A DNA stretch of 64,000 nt from Gilliamella sp. Choc5-1 (lineage in GTDB: Bacteria; Pseudomonadota; Gammaproteobacteria; Enterobacterales; Orbaceae): the NCBI RefSeq assembly GCF_001690595.1, contig NZ_LZHH01000016.1, forward strand, positions 57,868 to 121,867, read 5' to 3'. Within the stretch, counting starts at the first letter, position 1. The number at the start of each line of letters is the position of its first letter. Positions 30,198 to 39,545 of this stretch are shown in pieces. Made by a program: the position numbers and the translations under genes. The notes under the pieces were generated by a model. The model was not told the origin of the DNA. It saw only the letters and a list, made by a program, of their open reading frames with translations, and ran no database searches.

Positions 30198-31346
30198 CTA
30201 AGGGGTGGTGCAAACAGCATAAAAGTGGGTGTCGGGGCTTTCGCTGGGAATGGCAACGTTGCCACCGCCCGCGTCAACATTGTACCGAATTCTATCTGCC
30301 TCTATCCCGTCACTTGTCCAATAGTTGAGGAAGGAAAAGTACGCACCATAGTAGTCTAGCATGTAGCCCCACTCCGTAAAAAATCCAGCGCCAATTCGAC
30401 GTTGTAATGAACTATATCCTGACGACGGCTTGGCGCCATCTATGCCATTCCTACAGGGGAAAAACATATGTTTACCACACTTCGCATTGGTTAAATCTTT
30501 TACCTTCGGCATGCGATAACCCAAACTATTGCACCATGCTAACTGGTCACTATAAGGTTCAGATTGATAACCACGATTGACGAACCACTTTTGTAGCACA
30601 AATCCATAGACTACTTCATTGCCATTATTATCTCTACCCACTAACTCAAACGTCTGCGGTAACTTTGGCTTAGCAATTGGGCTAGGATGAGGATTGTTCC
30701 ATTCATTTCTTGCCTCTGGACCGGTTAGTGTTACGCGAGCTACCTCTTTTCCTCTCTCCTCATAAGCCTCCTTCTCAGGAGTCCACAAAGTAGTATTTAC
30801 AACATTTGTCACTGTTGCAGTAATTCCCTCATGCGTGACTGGTTGCCATGTCAATTTATTTATATCTACTCCACTTATAAGTAAATCAAAAGATAAATTA
30901 TGCGCGCCTGTGGTCGGGAAATTGAGGTAGTATGATTCAGAATTGATTGATTGAACTAAAAAGCCTTTATTCGAATTCCATATGTCAGCAGGGCCTGCAT
31001 GACCAAACCTTAGAGTTGGCCTTGCATAATTAATAACTTCTGACGGTGGTAGTATTATTGCATCACTACGCTTATCCGTTTGATTAGTGTTATTATTTGC
31101 TGCCTGCAATTGCCACGAATATGACAATAACGGCAGTGCCAGTAATGCAATTTTTGCCAATGATTTTAGTGATGATTTAAACCAAAATGTCGAAGGTATA
31201 AGTAAGAAAAGTGTAAAAACGTGCCTAATGGCGTTATTTGATAAGCTTAAGGCATAGGTTTGCCAGTGTTCGGTGTTCGGTGTTCGGTGTTCGGTGTTCG
31301 GTGTTCGGTGTTCGGTGTTCGGTGTTCGGTGTTCGGTGTTTAACAT
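30198..31346 (-). CDS. Exported adhesin-like protein, candidate phase-variable gene
   Basis: A 382-aa frame. Residues 1-27 are translated from the 7-bp repeats (NTEHRTP units). A signal-like segment follows (FKSSLKSLAKIALLALPLLS, ending WQLQAA near 84). A beta-rich middle leads to a C-terminal domain of about 250-382 with LAWCNSLGYRMPKVKDLT, FFTEWGYM and FSFLNYWTSD. This resembles the last domain of large intimin/invasin-like adhesins, but no barrel or LysM part is present. The ATG at 31346 has a poor ribosome site; the well-placed ATG at 31356 is out of frame. Expression should therefore depend on repeat number. Function is inferred. Confidence 0.7.
   Translation of the reverse strand: MLNTEHRTPNTEHRTPNTEHRTPNTEHWQTYALSLSNNAIRHVFTLFLLIPSTFWFKSSLKSLAKIALLALPLLSYSWQLQAANNNTNQTDKRSDAIILPPSEVINYARPTLRFGHAGPADIWNSNKGFLVQSINSESYYLNFPTTGAHNLSFDLLISGVDINKLTWQPVTHEGITATVTNVVNTTLWTPEKEAYEERGKEVARVTLTGPEARNEWNNPHPSPIAKPKLPQTFELVGRDNNGNEVVYGFVLQKWFVNRGYQSEPYSDQLAWCNSLGYRMPKVKDLTNAKCGKHMFFPCRNGIDGAKPSSGYSSLQRRIGAGFFTEWGYMLDYYGAYFSFLNYWTSDGIEADRIRYNVDAGGGNVAIPSESPDTHFYAVCTTP
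31266..31340. repeat. Heptanucleotide tandem repeat (GGTGTTC)n, about 10.7 units
   Basis: An uninterrupted run of a 7-bp unit lies just inside the 5' end of the adhesin-like gene. All three frames through the repeat are open, because 21 bp encode the same seven residues in rotation. Seven is not a multiple of three, so gain or loss of a unit shifts the downstream frame. Confidence 0.95.
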
Positions 31347-31509
31347 GGTACTGCATTATATTCCCTCTGTCAAGTAATTCTTTGTTTTATTTGGTTTTTT
31401 ATACCCGTTCGATCGTTAAATGATCTGTTTCGCTTTTTTAGTGTAATCGTTTGAAAACTATTTGACTAGCCTTTTTGAAAATTTTTTTAGTTTTATTAAG
31501 GGTTTTACT

Positions 31510-31597
31510 AATTGAGTTGTAAAAAACAGCGAATTATTCTTTGTTATGATTAAAATAATCCGCCATAAATGCACCTGTGTTTTTTTAAATTGTTGAG
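31510..31597 (-). mobile_element. Second IS481-type 3' end fragment
   Basis: About 85 bp match the unit of the 245-bp tandem repeat (TTGTAAAAAACAGCGAATTA, then ATGATTAAAATAATCC and AAATGCACCTGTGTTTTT). On the minus strand they encode TGAFMADYFNHNKE, the C-terminal end of an IS481-type transposase. It is a separate, slightly diverged remnant. Confidence 0.6.
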
Positions 31598-31642
31598 CAG
31601 GTCATTGCCAATGGTTGATAAATGGTCGGGTTTTATATACGG

Positions 31643-31830
31643 ACAGTAGCTTTATGCATCAGGAAGGCAAGCCTAAAGGGTTCTTCTACTTAAATCACCA
31701 AACGATTGATGGCAAACATAATTTAATTACCGATACCTATGTTATAGCCGGAAATGTCTATGATTCCTAGCCTTATATGACTCGATTAAAACGCCAGTTA
31801 GGGCGGTTTGGCTTTAATCCAGTGTTGGGT
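31643..31830 (+). pseudogene. IS1182/IS5-type transposase fragment
   Basis: The plus-strand frame reads SFMHQEGKPKGFFYLNHQTI, then DGKHNLITDTYVIAGNVYDS, a TAG stop, and PYMTRLKRQLGRFGFNPV followed by LGYRRP. This is the central DDE-domain block of IS1182-type transposases. In intact proteins a longer stretch separates FGFNP from GYRRP, so there is an internal deletion as well as the stop. Both ends are missing. The sequence from 31830 to 31960 stays open but I cannot match it. The rest of the gap to grcA (31960-32090) is AT-rich without a gene. Confidence 0.72.
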
Positions 31831-32090
31831 TATCGTCGCCCACTCATGGTGAGAATCCCAAACAATACCACGGACATCGCCATGCACCATTTAGGGGAAG
31901 GGCGCAGGTTCAAATACAGTGTTTATTGGCCGCAACGGCTCAAAATATCAAGAAAATAGCGATAAAGCTAGTTTTGTTACGTTTTTTAGGCCATTTTTTA
32001 ATTTATTTAATAAAATCCAAATTAAAAATCCTGTTTATGGTTTAAATAAAAAAATAAACCCCGAATTATATCGAGGTTTGTCATCAATCT

Positions 32091-32117
32091 GAAAACTCGC
32101 CTTTTGGTGAGCTTTTT
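32091..32117 (-). terminator. Terminator after grcA
   Basis: On the minus strand AAAGCTCACC and GGCGAGTTTT pair around AAAA with one mismatch, and the 3' arm ends in a T run. A second weaker hairpin (32058-32080) follows. Confidence 0.65.
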
Positions 32118-32171
32118 GTCTAAATTAAAGTTTAGTAAAGCGCGAGTATTTCTAAGTTTTTAAATAGACAG

Positions 32172-32555
32172 TTAAATTTTAGTTGTAAACGTACGAGCAA
32201 TAACGTCACGTTGTTGTTCTGCTGTTAATGAGTTAAAACGTACTGCATAACCAGAAACACGAATTGTTAATTGTGGGTATTTTTCTGGATGTTGAACAGC
32301 GTCTTCTAAAGTTTCACGGCGAAGAACGTTAACGTTTAAATGTTGACCACCTTCAACTTTAATAGTTGGTGCAACATCTAATGGTACTTCACGATATTCG
32401 AATTGACCAAGTTCTGCAGTTGGGATAATTTGATCTTCTTTATAAACTGATTTAGCAGCTACACAACGAGCTTCTTTAGTTGTGTCATCTAATAACCAGA
32501 AAGAGTTTAGAAGTGCAGCGTTATCTGCTTTAGTAATTTGGATACCTGTAATCAT
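32172..32555 (-). CDS. grcA: Autonomous glycyl radical cofactor GrcA (YfiD)
   Basis: A 127-aa spare glycyl-radical domain that can replace the damaged C-terminus of pyruvate formate-lyase after oxygen exposure. The radical glycine is Gly102 in the RVSGYAVRF motif. The N-terminal 50 residues match YfiD ([11 protein letters not shown]). A strong AGGAGG lies 8 bp before the ATG, which suggests high expression. An FNR-like site upstream fits anaerobic induction. It is divergent from ung, the same pairing as in E. coli. Confidence 0.95.
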   Translation of the reverse strand: MITGIQITKADNAALLNSFWLLDDTTKEARCVAAKSVYKEDQIIPTAELGQFEYREVPLDVAPTIKVEGGQHLNVNVLRRETLEDAVQHPEKYPQLTIRVSGYAVRFNSLTAEQQRDVIARTFTTKI

Positions 32556-32620
32556 TTTAAATCCTCCTAACGGGCTTTATTACCCTAAAATAATTAAGGT
32601 TAATATAGCACTTTAAAAAT

Positions 32621-32634
32621 TTGATTAAAGTCAA
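32621..32634 (-). promoter_or_regulatory. FNR-type site upstream of grcA
   Basis: TTGATTAAAGTCAA matches the FNR consensus TTGAT-N4-ATCAA at nine of ten arm positions. It lies 66 bp before grcA, whose E. coli counterpart is activated by FNR without oxygen. Confidence 0.75.
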
Positions 32635-32759
32635 AAAAAACTATTGCTTCGATAAGTAATACCTTTAGTTTTAATTTTTACTTTTGTTGGGTTATTATGT
32701 CTTAAGTTGAATTAGCTTTTGTTAAGTAATATAGGCATTATTAATGAGTGATATAAAAT

Positions 32760-33449
32760 ATGACGATAAATTTAACTTGGCATGATGTTATTGGTGGTGA
32801 AAAAGAAAAGCTTTATTTTCAACAAATAATGCAATTTGTGGCTTCAGAGCGAGCCAATGGCAAAGTTATTTATCCTCCTCAGCATGATGTATTTAATGCG
32901 TTTCGTTTTACGCCGTTTGATCAAATCAAAGTGGTGATTTTAGGACAAGATCCTTATCATGGCCCAAACCAAGCGCATGGCCTTTCTTTTTCTGTTTTAC
33001 CCGGAGTTAAAACACCACCATCGTTAGTTAATATTTATAAAGAACTAGCAACTGATATTGATGGTTTTAAAGTTCCTTCTCATGGTTATTTGGCTTCTTG
33101 GGCAACTCAAGGTGTATTACTATTAAATAATGTGTTGACTGTTGAAGCGGGGCTAGCGCATTCTCATGCTAAAATTGGTTGGGAAACCTTTACCGATCAT
33201 GTTATTGCGGCAATTGATCAGTATCTTGAAGGCGTTGTTTTTTTGTTGTGGGGATCGCCTGCACAAAAAAAAGGGCAATTTATTAATCGGCAAAAACATC
33301 ATGTTTTGACCTCTGTGCATCCATCACCGTTGTCTGCACATCGGGGATTTTTTGGTTGTAAGCACTTTTCTAGAGCAAATGATATTATTATGCAACAAGG
33401 TAAAACACCCATTGATTGGCAACCAAAACTACCGGAAGATCATAAATGA
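32760..33449 (+). CDS. ung: Uracil-DNA glycosylase
   Basis: Removes uracil from DNA to start base excision repair. The water-activating motif GQDPYHG is at 62-68 (Asp64), and the minor-groove loop [14 protein letters not shown] near 190-203. Length 229 aa equals that of E. coli Ung. No strong ribosome site is seen. The stop overlaps the start of gntR (ATGA), so the two genes are likely co-translated, an unusual pairing. Confidence 0.97.
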   Translation: MTINLTWHDVIGGEKEKLYFQQIMQFVASERANGKVIYPPQHDVFNAFRFTPFDQIKVVILGQDPYHGPNQAHGLSFSVLPGVKTPPSLVNIYKELATDIDGFKVPSHGYLASWATQGVLLLNNVLTVEAGLAHSHAKIGWETFTDHVIAAIDQYLEGVVFLLWGSPAQKKGQFINRQKHHVLTSVHPSPLSAHRGFFGCKHFSRANDIIMQQGKTPIDWQPKLPEDHK

Positions 33450-34450
33450 GTGCGAATAAAAAACGTCGAACAAGTTTGCAAGAGATCGCCAATTTAATTG
33501 GAATTAGTAAAATGACGGTAAGTCGTTTTTTACGCGATCCCAATTTGGTGTCTAAACCTCTCCAATTGCAAATTTCAGCTGCAATTGATGAGCTTGGTTA
33601 TATTCCTAATAAAGCACCTGATATGCTGTCTAACGCCAAAAGTAATGCAATCGGGGTTGTGTTTCCTTCTTTAACTAATCAAGTTTTTGCCGATATTTTA
33701 AAAGGTATTGAAATGGTGACTGATGCTAGCGGATATCAAACCATGATTACCCATACTGGATACAGCGCAGAAAAAGAAGAGTCTCGTTTGCGTTCGTTGC
33801 TTTCATATAATATTGATGGATTGATTTTAACCGAAAGAACACATACCCCTGCAACATTAAAGATGATCGAAATGTCTGGTGTACCAGTGGTTGAAATTAT
33901 GGACAGTGTTTCACCTTGTATTGATATGGCTGTCGGATTTGATAATTTTACTGCAACCAAGAATATGATTGATAAAATGATAGATAAAGGTCGCCGTAAT
34001 ATTGTCTATTTTAGTGCAAGACAAGATCAACGAAGTATTATACGTCAAAAAGGATATGAAAAGGCTATGGAAGAATCTGGATTGACACCTCGAACGCTAG
34101 CGACTAAAGAAGCATCATCTTATGAATTAGGAGCGAGATTTTTACATCAAATTTTAATAGAGTTTCCTTCTGTTGATGGTATTTTTAGTACAAATGATGA
34201 CTTAGCTTTAGGGGTATTACTTGAATGCCAACGGGTGGGGATTGAAGTGCCAAAACAGATAGCGATTGTTGGATTTCATGGACACCAAATTGGTAAATTT
34301 ATGAATCCCAAATTGGCGTCTATACAGACACCAAGAATTGAGATGGGGAAAATTGCAGCGGAGCTGTTATTAAAACGAATCAACGGCGAGAAGGTTGAGC
34401 AAAAAGTGATTGATTTGCCGGTTGAGTATCTAGATGGAGAAAGTATTTAG
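33446..34450 (+). CDS. gntR: LacI-family gluconate regulator GntR
   Basis: A 334-aa LacI/GalR repressor. The helix-turn-helix is at about 10-30 ([20 protein letters not shown]). The chain then follows E. coli GntR closely: [33 protein letters not shown], and [20 protein letters not shown] near 115-135. GntR represses gluconate uptake and kinase genes and is released by gluconate. No gnt structural gene lies in this window, so its targets are elsewhere. It overlaps ung by 4 bp. Confidence 0.88.
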   Translation: MSANKKRRTSLQEIANLIGISKMTVSRFLRDPNLVSKPLQLQISAAIDELGYIPNKAPDMLSNAKSNAIGVVFPSLTNQVFADILKGIEMVTDASGYQTMITHTGYSAEKEESRLRSLLSYNIDGLILTERTHTPATLKMIEMSGVPVVEIMDSVSPCIDMAVGFDNFTATKNMIDKMIDKGRRNIVYFSARQDQRSIIRQKGYEKAMEESGLTPRTLATKEASSYELGARFLHQILIEFPSVDGIFSTNDDLALGVLLECQRVGIEVPKQIAIVGFHGHQIGKFMNPKLASIQTPRIEMGKIAAELLLKRINGEKVEQKVIDLPVEYLDGESI

Positions 34451-34515
34451 AAGATAGGGGATAATATTGATAATGATTTAACCTTACCACCTTTAGTGAT
34501 AAGGTTATTAGTAAA

Positions 34516-34869
34516 TTATAATCCTTTAGGGTTTTCACCGTATTGGTTGCTGCCTGGTGTTGAGTCCATTACGCAGAATACTAATATAATAATACCACCA
34601 ATGTATGGAATAAATTGTAACAAAACCCACCAACCTGATTTACTTGTATCATGTAAGCGGCGTACAGTAACAGCTAAACTAGGAAGGAATAATGCCGACA
34701 CTAAGATAGCGGTTATAACTAAGGGACTTCCAATCATTTTATCAATGATTATCGTGATAAAAGCTAAAATAATATAGAATAAAATGAACATCCAATATTC
34801 TTTACGACGAGCTCGACCATTAAAATTTGCATAATTTTTTTTTGTAATACAATCAATAAACCAATTCAT
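34516..34869 (-). CDS. DUF805 inner-membrane protein, copy A
   Basis: A 117-aa protein of the DUF805 family (YhaH/YhaI-like), function unknown. It begins MNWFIDCITKKNYANFNGRA, with the RKEYW motif, then three to four hydrophobic helices (about 27-47, 50-68, 85-105) and the VRRLHDTSKSGWW motif near 70-82. It ends in STPGSNQYGENPKG, also typical. A near copy (B) is at 35238-35573 in the same direction. Copy A keeps the conserved SGWW segment, so it is the likelier to be functional. Confidence 0.85.
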   Translation of the reverse strand: MNWFIDCITKKNYANFNGRARRKEYWMFILFYIILAFITIIIDKMIGSPLVITAILVSALFLPSLAVTVRRLHDTSKSGWWVLLQFIPYIGGIIILVFCVMDSTPGSNQYGENPKGL

Positions 34870-35037
34870 CCTTATATATATCCTTTTTTGATAAGTTTTG
34901 TAAAGTAATTTAGGGTTTGTTATTTTAATGAAAAAAAATCGAAAATAAAACTGATTTTTATCATTGAATTAAATATTTTTTATTTTTTATCAAAATTTAT
35001 TGCCATTGACTTGTTGATTTCCAGTTTTTATAGAGTG

Positions 35038-35185
35038 GATATCTATTTTTAAAATTACCGCTCAGTGGTTATTTATACCAACTAATGTCATAAAATTGGC
35101 TTAATGTGTGAACAGGATATTAGTACCAAAAGAGTTTTGCGATCTTGATATAGTGAAGTTGGTTGTTTGCTAACGATAAAGCAAC
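35038..35185 (+). pseudogene. Duplicated remnant of the upp promoter and 5' end
   Basis: CGCTCAGTGGTTATTTATAC repeats at 35059 and 35731, upstream of the real upp. Then TAAAATTGGCTTAATGTGTG and the GATATTAG-ACCAAA stretch match upp codons 13-27 (35829-35880). About 66 bp with the upp start codon are missing, and the frame is ruined. It lies between the two DUF805 copies, so a DUF805-upp segment was duplicated and this upp copy decayed. The rest of 34870-35237 holds no gene. Confidence 0.82.
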
Positions 35186-35237
35186 AGTAGGTCTACCAAA
35201 AAATAACGGTAGTTTGGTGACTAGGCTAATTAACAAA

Positions 35238-35573
35238 CTACATCCCTTTAGGGTTTTCGCCATATTGGTTAGGACCAGGAGTTGAATCGGTACACATAAG
35301 TTTTAATAGCGTATAAGGTGTTGCAGTCCAAAAGTACCGACCCGGTTTATCAACATCATGCAAACGGCGTACTGTAACTGCGAAATTAGGAACAAATAAA
35401 GTCAACAGCAAGCTCAAAGTTAAAACGAGGTTATTTTTCATCATATTATCAATAATTATCATCAAAATAATTAGAACAATATAGATCGAAGAGAACATCC
35501 AATATTCTTTACGGCAAGCTCGCCCATTAAAATTTGCATAATTTATTGTAATACAATCAATAAACCAATTCAT
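35238..35573 (-). CDS. DUF805 inner-membrane protein, copy B (diverging)
   Basis: A 111-aa paralogue of copy A: MNWFIDCITINYANFNGRAC at the start, VRRLHDVDKPGRYFW where A has TSKSGWW, and STPGPNQYGENPKGM at the end. Two hydrophobic helices are kept, but the region after the VRRLHD motif is shortened and polar, and the third helix is weak. It may be losing function. The gene is divergent from upp. Confidence 0.75.
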   Translation of the reverse strand: MNWFIDCITINYANFNGRACRKEYWMFSSIYIVLIILMIIIDNMMKNNLVLTLSLLLTLFVPNFAVTVRRLHDVDKPGRYFWTATPYTLLKLMCTDSTPGPNQYGENPKGM

Positions 35574-35790
35574 TCCCTATCCCTTTTTATTTAATAACTG
35601 ATAACGATTCTAATGAAAATAAAACGAAAATTAAACTGATTTTTATTGTTGATATTTTTACTAATATTTACACTGTCGATAAACCTGTTGATTTCAGGTT
35701 TTCATAAAGTGATAACTATGCTAGAATTATCGCTCAGTGGTTATTTATACCAACTAACAGATTATAGAAAATAACACTGAGGTTCCCTCC

Positions 35791-36417
35791 ATGAAAATAG
35801 TTGAAGTTAAACACCCCCTCGTCCGTCATAAAATTGGTTTAATGCGTGAACACGATATTAGCACCAAAGACTTCCGCGATCTTGCCAGTGAAGTTGGCAG
35901 TTTATTAACTTATGAAGCAACGGCTGATCTCCCTACTGAAAAAGTCACCATAAATGGTTGGTGTGGGCCTGTTCAAGTAGAACGTATTAAGGGTAAAAAA
36001 ATTACGGTTGTACCTATTTTGCGTGCAGGCTTAGGTATGATGGATGGTGTGCTTGAGCATGTGCCAAGTGCCCGTATTAGTGTTGTGGGTTTTTACCGTA
36101 ACGAAGAAACGTTAGAACCTGTTCCTTATTTCCAAAAATTAACCTCGGATATTGAAGAGCGAATGGCTTTAGTTGTTGATCCAATGTTAGCAACAGGTGG
36201 GTCAATGGTGGCGACAATCGATTTACTTAAAAAAGCAGGTTGTAAAAATATTAAAGTATTAGTTTTAGTTGCTGCACCAGAAGGTATTAAAGTGCTTGAA
36301 CAAGCTCACCCTGATGTTGAACTTTATACGGCATCGATTGATGAGAGGTTGAACGAAAAAGGCTACATATTACCTGGACTGGGTGATGCTGGAGACAAAA
36401 TCTTCGGCACAAAATAA
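35791..36417 (+). CDS. upp: Uracil phosphoribosyltransferase
   Basis: Makes UMP from uracil and PRPP in pyrimidine salvage. The PRPP-binding loop is [19 protein letters not shown] near 128-146, and the uracil-binding end is [28 protein letters not shown] near 77 is also conserved. Length 208 aa equals that of E. coli Upp. GAGGTTCC lies just before the ATG. The uracil permease gene follows after a short hairpin, as in other gammaproteobacteria. Confidence 0.97.
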   Translation: MKIVEVKHPLVRHKIGLMREHDISTKDFRDLASEVGSLLTYEATADLPTEKVTINGWCGPVQVERIKGKKITVVPILRAGLGMMDGVLEHVPSARISVVGFYRNEETLEPVPYFQKLTSDIEERMALVVDPMLATGGSMVATIDLLKKAGCKNIKVLVLVAAPEGIKVLEQAHPDVELYTASIDERLNEKGYILPGLGDAGDKIFGTK

Positions 36418-36432
36418 AATCTCAAAATTTAG

Positions 36433-36453
36433 ACCGGTTAATCCGGTTTTTTT
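36433..36453 (+). terminator. Short terminator or attenuator between upp and uraA
   Basis: ACCGG-TTAAT-CCGGT is followed by TTTTTTTAT. The stem is only 5-6 bp, so partial read-through into uraA is likely. Confidence 0.7.
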
Positions 36454-36510
36454 ATGCCTGTTAATCAGGCAAGTTATACAATAAACTTCGTTAAGTAAGA
36501 GAGGCGAGAT

Positions 36511-37779
36511 GTGAGCAATATCACAACAGATAAAACAAAAAATATAACATCACAGCATAAGCATTCATGGCAAGATATTTTTACTGGAGCGCAAATGTTA
36601 TTTGTCGCATTTGGTGCATTGGTGTTAGTTCCACTATTAACAGGGTTAAACCCAAATGTAGCTCTTTTTACTGCTGGTGTTGGTACGTTGTTATTTCAAC
36701 TGACAACTAAAGGTAAAGTTCCTGTATTTTTAGCGTCATCATTTGCTTTTATTGCCCCTATTTCATTTGGTGTTGCTCAATGGGGCATTCCTGCCACTTT
36801 AGGCGGTTTAGTGGCTGCGGGTTTTGTTTTTATGTTTTTTGCTTTTTTAGTAAAAATCAATGGTAGCCATGTTATTGACCGTATATTACCACCAGTTGTA
36901 ACTGGACCAATTATTATGGTTATTGGTTTATCATTGGCACCTGTTACTATAGGTATGGCAATGGGTAAAGATAGTGGACTGCAAGCCGAGAATTATCAAT
37001 TGATTATTATTTCAATGGCATCATTATTAACAACTTTAGTGGTTGCTATTTGGGCAAAAGGTTTTTTAAAATTATTACCTATTATTTCAGGTATTGTAGT
37101 TGGTTATACGCTCTCTTGCATGTTTGGTATTGTCAATTTCCAACCTATTATTGACGCACCATGGTTTAAAGTTCCCGATTTCACTTTTCCTGAATTTCAC
37201 TGGCAAGCCATTTTGTATATGATCCCAATTGTCATTGCGCCAACCATTGAACATGTTGGTGATATTATGGCGATTGGTTCGGTAACAGGTAAAGACTATA
37301 CACGCGATCCCGGTTTACAGCGTACATTACTTGGTGATGGGCTAGCAACTTCGATGGCAGGATTTTTTGGTGGACCACCGTGTATTACTTATGCAGAAGT
37401 GATTGGTGCAGTAACGCTAACTCGTAATTTCAAAACTCGAGTAATGACATGGGCAGCTTTTTGGGCAATTTTAATGTCTTTTATCGGAAAAATTGGTGCA
37501 TTTTTAAGTTCAATTCCAACTGTAGTAATGGGGGGGATTATGGTGTTACTGTTTGGTTCTATTGCATCAGTGGGCATAAATATTTTAGTTAAACACAAAG
37601 TGGATCTTTCCGTGCCTCGAAATATGTGTATTGTCTCATTAGTCTTAGTTTTTGGGATTGGTGGGATGATCTTTGATTTTGGATCTTATACACTGCAAGG
37701 TATTAGTTTGTGCGGTATTTTAGCTATTGTGTTAAACCTGATCTTACCTCGTCAAGAAAAGTCGACAGGTACTCATTAA
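36511..37779 (+). CDS. uraA: Uracil permease (nucleobase:cation symporter-2)
   Basis: Inner-membrane uracil:proton symporter. About 14 hydrophobic segments, with the family blocks ALVLVPLLTGLNPNVALFTA, VFLASSFAFIAPI and the substrate-site glutamate region IVIAPTIEHVGDIMAIG, then GGPPCITYAEVIG. Length 422 aa matches UraA (429). The start is a GTG; the ATG two bases earlier is followed at once by TGA (ATGTGA). AGAGGCGA lies about 8 bp before. It follows upp and supplies its substrate. Confidence 0.93.
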   Translation: MSNITTDKTKNITSQHKHSWQDIFTGAQMLFVAFGALVLVPLLTGLNPNVALFTAGVGTLLFQLTTKGKVPVFLASSFAFIAPISFGVAQWGIPATLGGLVAAGFVFMFFAFLVKINGSHVIDRILPPVVTGPIIMVIGLSLAPVTIGMAMGKDSGLQAENYQLIIISMASLLTTLVVAIWAKGFLKLLPIISGIVVGYTLSCMFGIVNFQPIIDAPWFKVPDFTFPEFHWQAILYMIPIVIAPTIEHVGDIMAIGSVTGKDYTRDPGLQRTLLGDGLATSMAGFFGGPPCITYAEVIGAVTLTRNFKTRVMTWAAFWAILMSFIGKIGAFLSSIPTVVMGGIMVLLFGSIASVGINILVKHKVDLSVPRNMCIVSLVLVFGIGGMIFDFGSYTLQGISLCGILAIVLNLILPRQEKSTGTH

Positions 37780-37841
37780 AGTCCTTAAACTCCTTATATA
37801 TCGTTGGATGTTTTATAGCCAACGATATTTATAATAAATCG

Positions 37842-37880
37842 CGAAACGGTATAGAATCCTGAATATTTTTTACAAAAAAA
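37842..37880 (+). repeat. Dispersed TCCTGAA/ACAAAA element, first of an inverted pair
   Basis: GAAACGGTATAGAATCCTGA, then ATATTTTTTACAAAA. Close to the copy inside the 245-bp tandem repeat (AAACGGTATACACTCCTGAA). Confidence 0.7.
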
Positions 37881-37900
37881 TAATCTAAAAAACAGCTAGA

Positions 37901-37939
37901 TTTTGTTAAAAACTTTCAGGAAAGTATGTACTTAAGTAT
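37901..37939 (-). repeat. Dispersed TCCTGAA/ACAAAA element, second of an inverted pair
   Basis: On the minus strand: ATACTTAAGTACATACTTTC, then CTGAAAGTTTTTAACAAAA. With the copy at 37842 it forms an inverted pair that could fold into one imperfect hairpin of about 80 bp between uraA and lysS. Confidence 0.7.
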
Positions 37940-37940
37940 C

Positions 37941-37973
37941 AAAACACACTTATCAAAAAATAAGTGTGTTTTT
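37941..37973. terminator. Bidirectional terminator between uraA and lysS
   Basis: AAAACACACTTAT and ATAAGTGTGTTTT form a perfect 13-bp stem around a 6-nt loop, with T runs on both strands. It lies between the convergent gene ends, 25 bp from the lysS stop. Confidence 0.9.
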
Positions 37974-37997
37974 AGTGATAAGTAGTGATAAGCGGTT

Positions 37998-39515
37998 TTA
38001 TTTGATTGGACGCATGGTTGGGAATAAAATTACGTCACGAATTGTATGGCTGTTGGTAAATAGCATCACCGTACGGTCAATACCAATCCCAAGTCCTGCT
38101 GTAGGCGGTAAGCCGTGCTCCAGCGCTGTAATATAATCTTCATCATAAAACATCGCTTCATCATCACCCGCATCTTTTTGTGATACTTGATCAGCAAAGC
38201 GTTGAGCTTGATCTTCAGCATCATTAAGCTCTGAGAATCCATTACCAATTTCACGACCACCAATAAAAAACTCGAATCGGTCTGTTACAAATGGGTTTTC
38301 GTCGTTACGGCGAGCAAGCGGTGATACTTCTGCTGGGTATTCGGTAATAAAAGTTGGTTGAATTAAGTTCGATTCAGCCACTTCTTCAAAAATTTCAGTC
38401 ACAACACGACCAAGTCCCCAACCTTTTTCAATTTTAATGCCAATTGACTGTGCAATAGCACAAGCTTTATCAAAATCATCTAAGTCTGCATTATTGGTTT
38501 CAGGGCGGTAATGGCAAATGGCTTCACGCATGGTCATTTTGATAAATGGTTTACCAAAATCAAACGTATGTTCACCATATTGCACAACAGCATCACCTGT
38601 TACCGCAATAGCTAAACGACGGAATAATGTTTCTGTTAATACGATCAGATCTTTGTAATCAGCATAAGCCATGTACATTTCCATCATGGTAAATTCTGGA
38701 TTATGTCTTGGTGATACGCCTTCATTTCGGAAGTTGCGATTAATTTCAAATACCCGCTCAAAGCCGCCTACAACTAATCGTTTTAGATAAAGTTCTGGCG
38801 CAATACGCATATACATATCTAAATCAAGCGCATTGTGATGCGTAATAAATGGTTTAGCTGATGCACCACCCGGAATTACCTGCATCATTGGCGTTTCGAC
38901 TTCCATAAAGTGGTTTTCAATCATAAAGTTGCGGATTTCACTGACAACTTTGGAACGCGCTTTAAAAGTCTCTCTTGATTCTTGATTGGTGATAAGATCT
39001 AAGTAACGTTGGCGGTAACGCATCTCTTGGTCTGCAAGTCCATGAAACTTATCAGGTAATGGGCGAAGTGCTTTGGTCAGTAAACGAATTTCTTCACAGT
39101 GAATAGAAAGCTCACCAGTTTTGGTTTTAAATAGGTAACCTTTAGCGCCAACAATGTCCCCTAAATCCCACTTTTTAAATTGCTCATTATAAAAACCTTC
39201 TGGTAGATCATCACGGGTAACGTAAAGTTGGATTTGCCCTGCAACATCTTGTAGAGAAACAAACGAGGCTTTCCCCATAATACGACGCATCATCATACGG
39301 CCAGCCACAGTTACAATAATTTTCTTTTCAATCAGTTCTTCGTTAGTTTTATCGCCATATTGTTTATGGAGATCACTAGAAATCGCATCACGGCGAAAAT
39401 CATTAGGGAAAGCAATACCTTGTTCGCGAAGATGAGCGAGCTTTTCGCGACGTACTTTTAGTTCATTATTTAACTCTTCAATTTGGTTTTGTTGATCTTG
39501 CTGCTCTGTTGACAT
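37998..39515 (-). CDS. lysS: Lysyl-tRNA synthetase, class II
   Basis: Charges tRNA-Lys. The N-terminal OB-fold anticodon domain is at about 55-180. The class II core follows: motif 1 [20 protein letters not shown], motif 2 [20 protein letters not shown] and motif 3 [12 protein letters not shown] near the end. Length 505 aa matches E. coli LysS. It starts 31 bp after the prfB stop, the conserved prfB-lysS pair, and should share its transcript. Confidence 0.97.
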   Translation of the reverse strand: MSTEQQDQQNQIEELNNELKVRREKLAHLREQGIAFPNDFRRDAISSDLHKQYGDKTNEELIEKKIIVTVAGRMMMRRIMGKASFVSLQDVAGQIQLYVTRDDLPEGFYNEQFKKWDLGDIVGAKGYLFKTKTGELSIHCEEIRLLTKALRPLPDKFHGLADQEMRYRQRYLDLITNQESRETFKARSKVVSEIRNFMIENHFMEVETPMMQVIPGGASAKPFITHHNALDLDMYMRIAPELYLKRLVVGGFERVFEINRNFRNEGVSPRHNPEFTMMEMYMAYADYKDLIVLTETLFRRLAIAVTGDAVVQYGEHTFDFGKPFIKMTMREAICHYRPETNNADLDDFDKACAIAQSIGIKIEKGWGLGRVVTEIFEEVAESNLIQPTFITEYPAEVSPLARRNDENPFVTDRFEFFIGGREIGNGFSELNDAEDQAQRFADQVSQKDAGDDEAMFYDEDYITALEHGLPPTAGLGIGIDRTVMLFTNSHTIRDVILFPTMRPIK

Positions 39516-39545
39516 AGTTTTACCTTTTATTTATAACCAAGCGGT

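Noticed and set aside
31777..31959. 60-aa open frame
   Set aside because: Its first part is the tail of the broken IS1182-type transposase; the remainder has no recognisable domain and no ribosome site.
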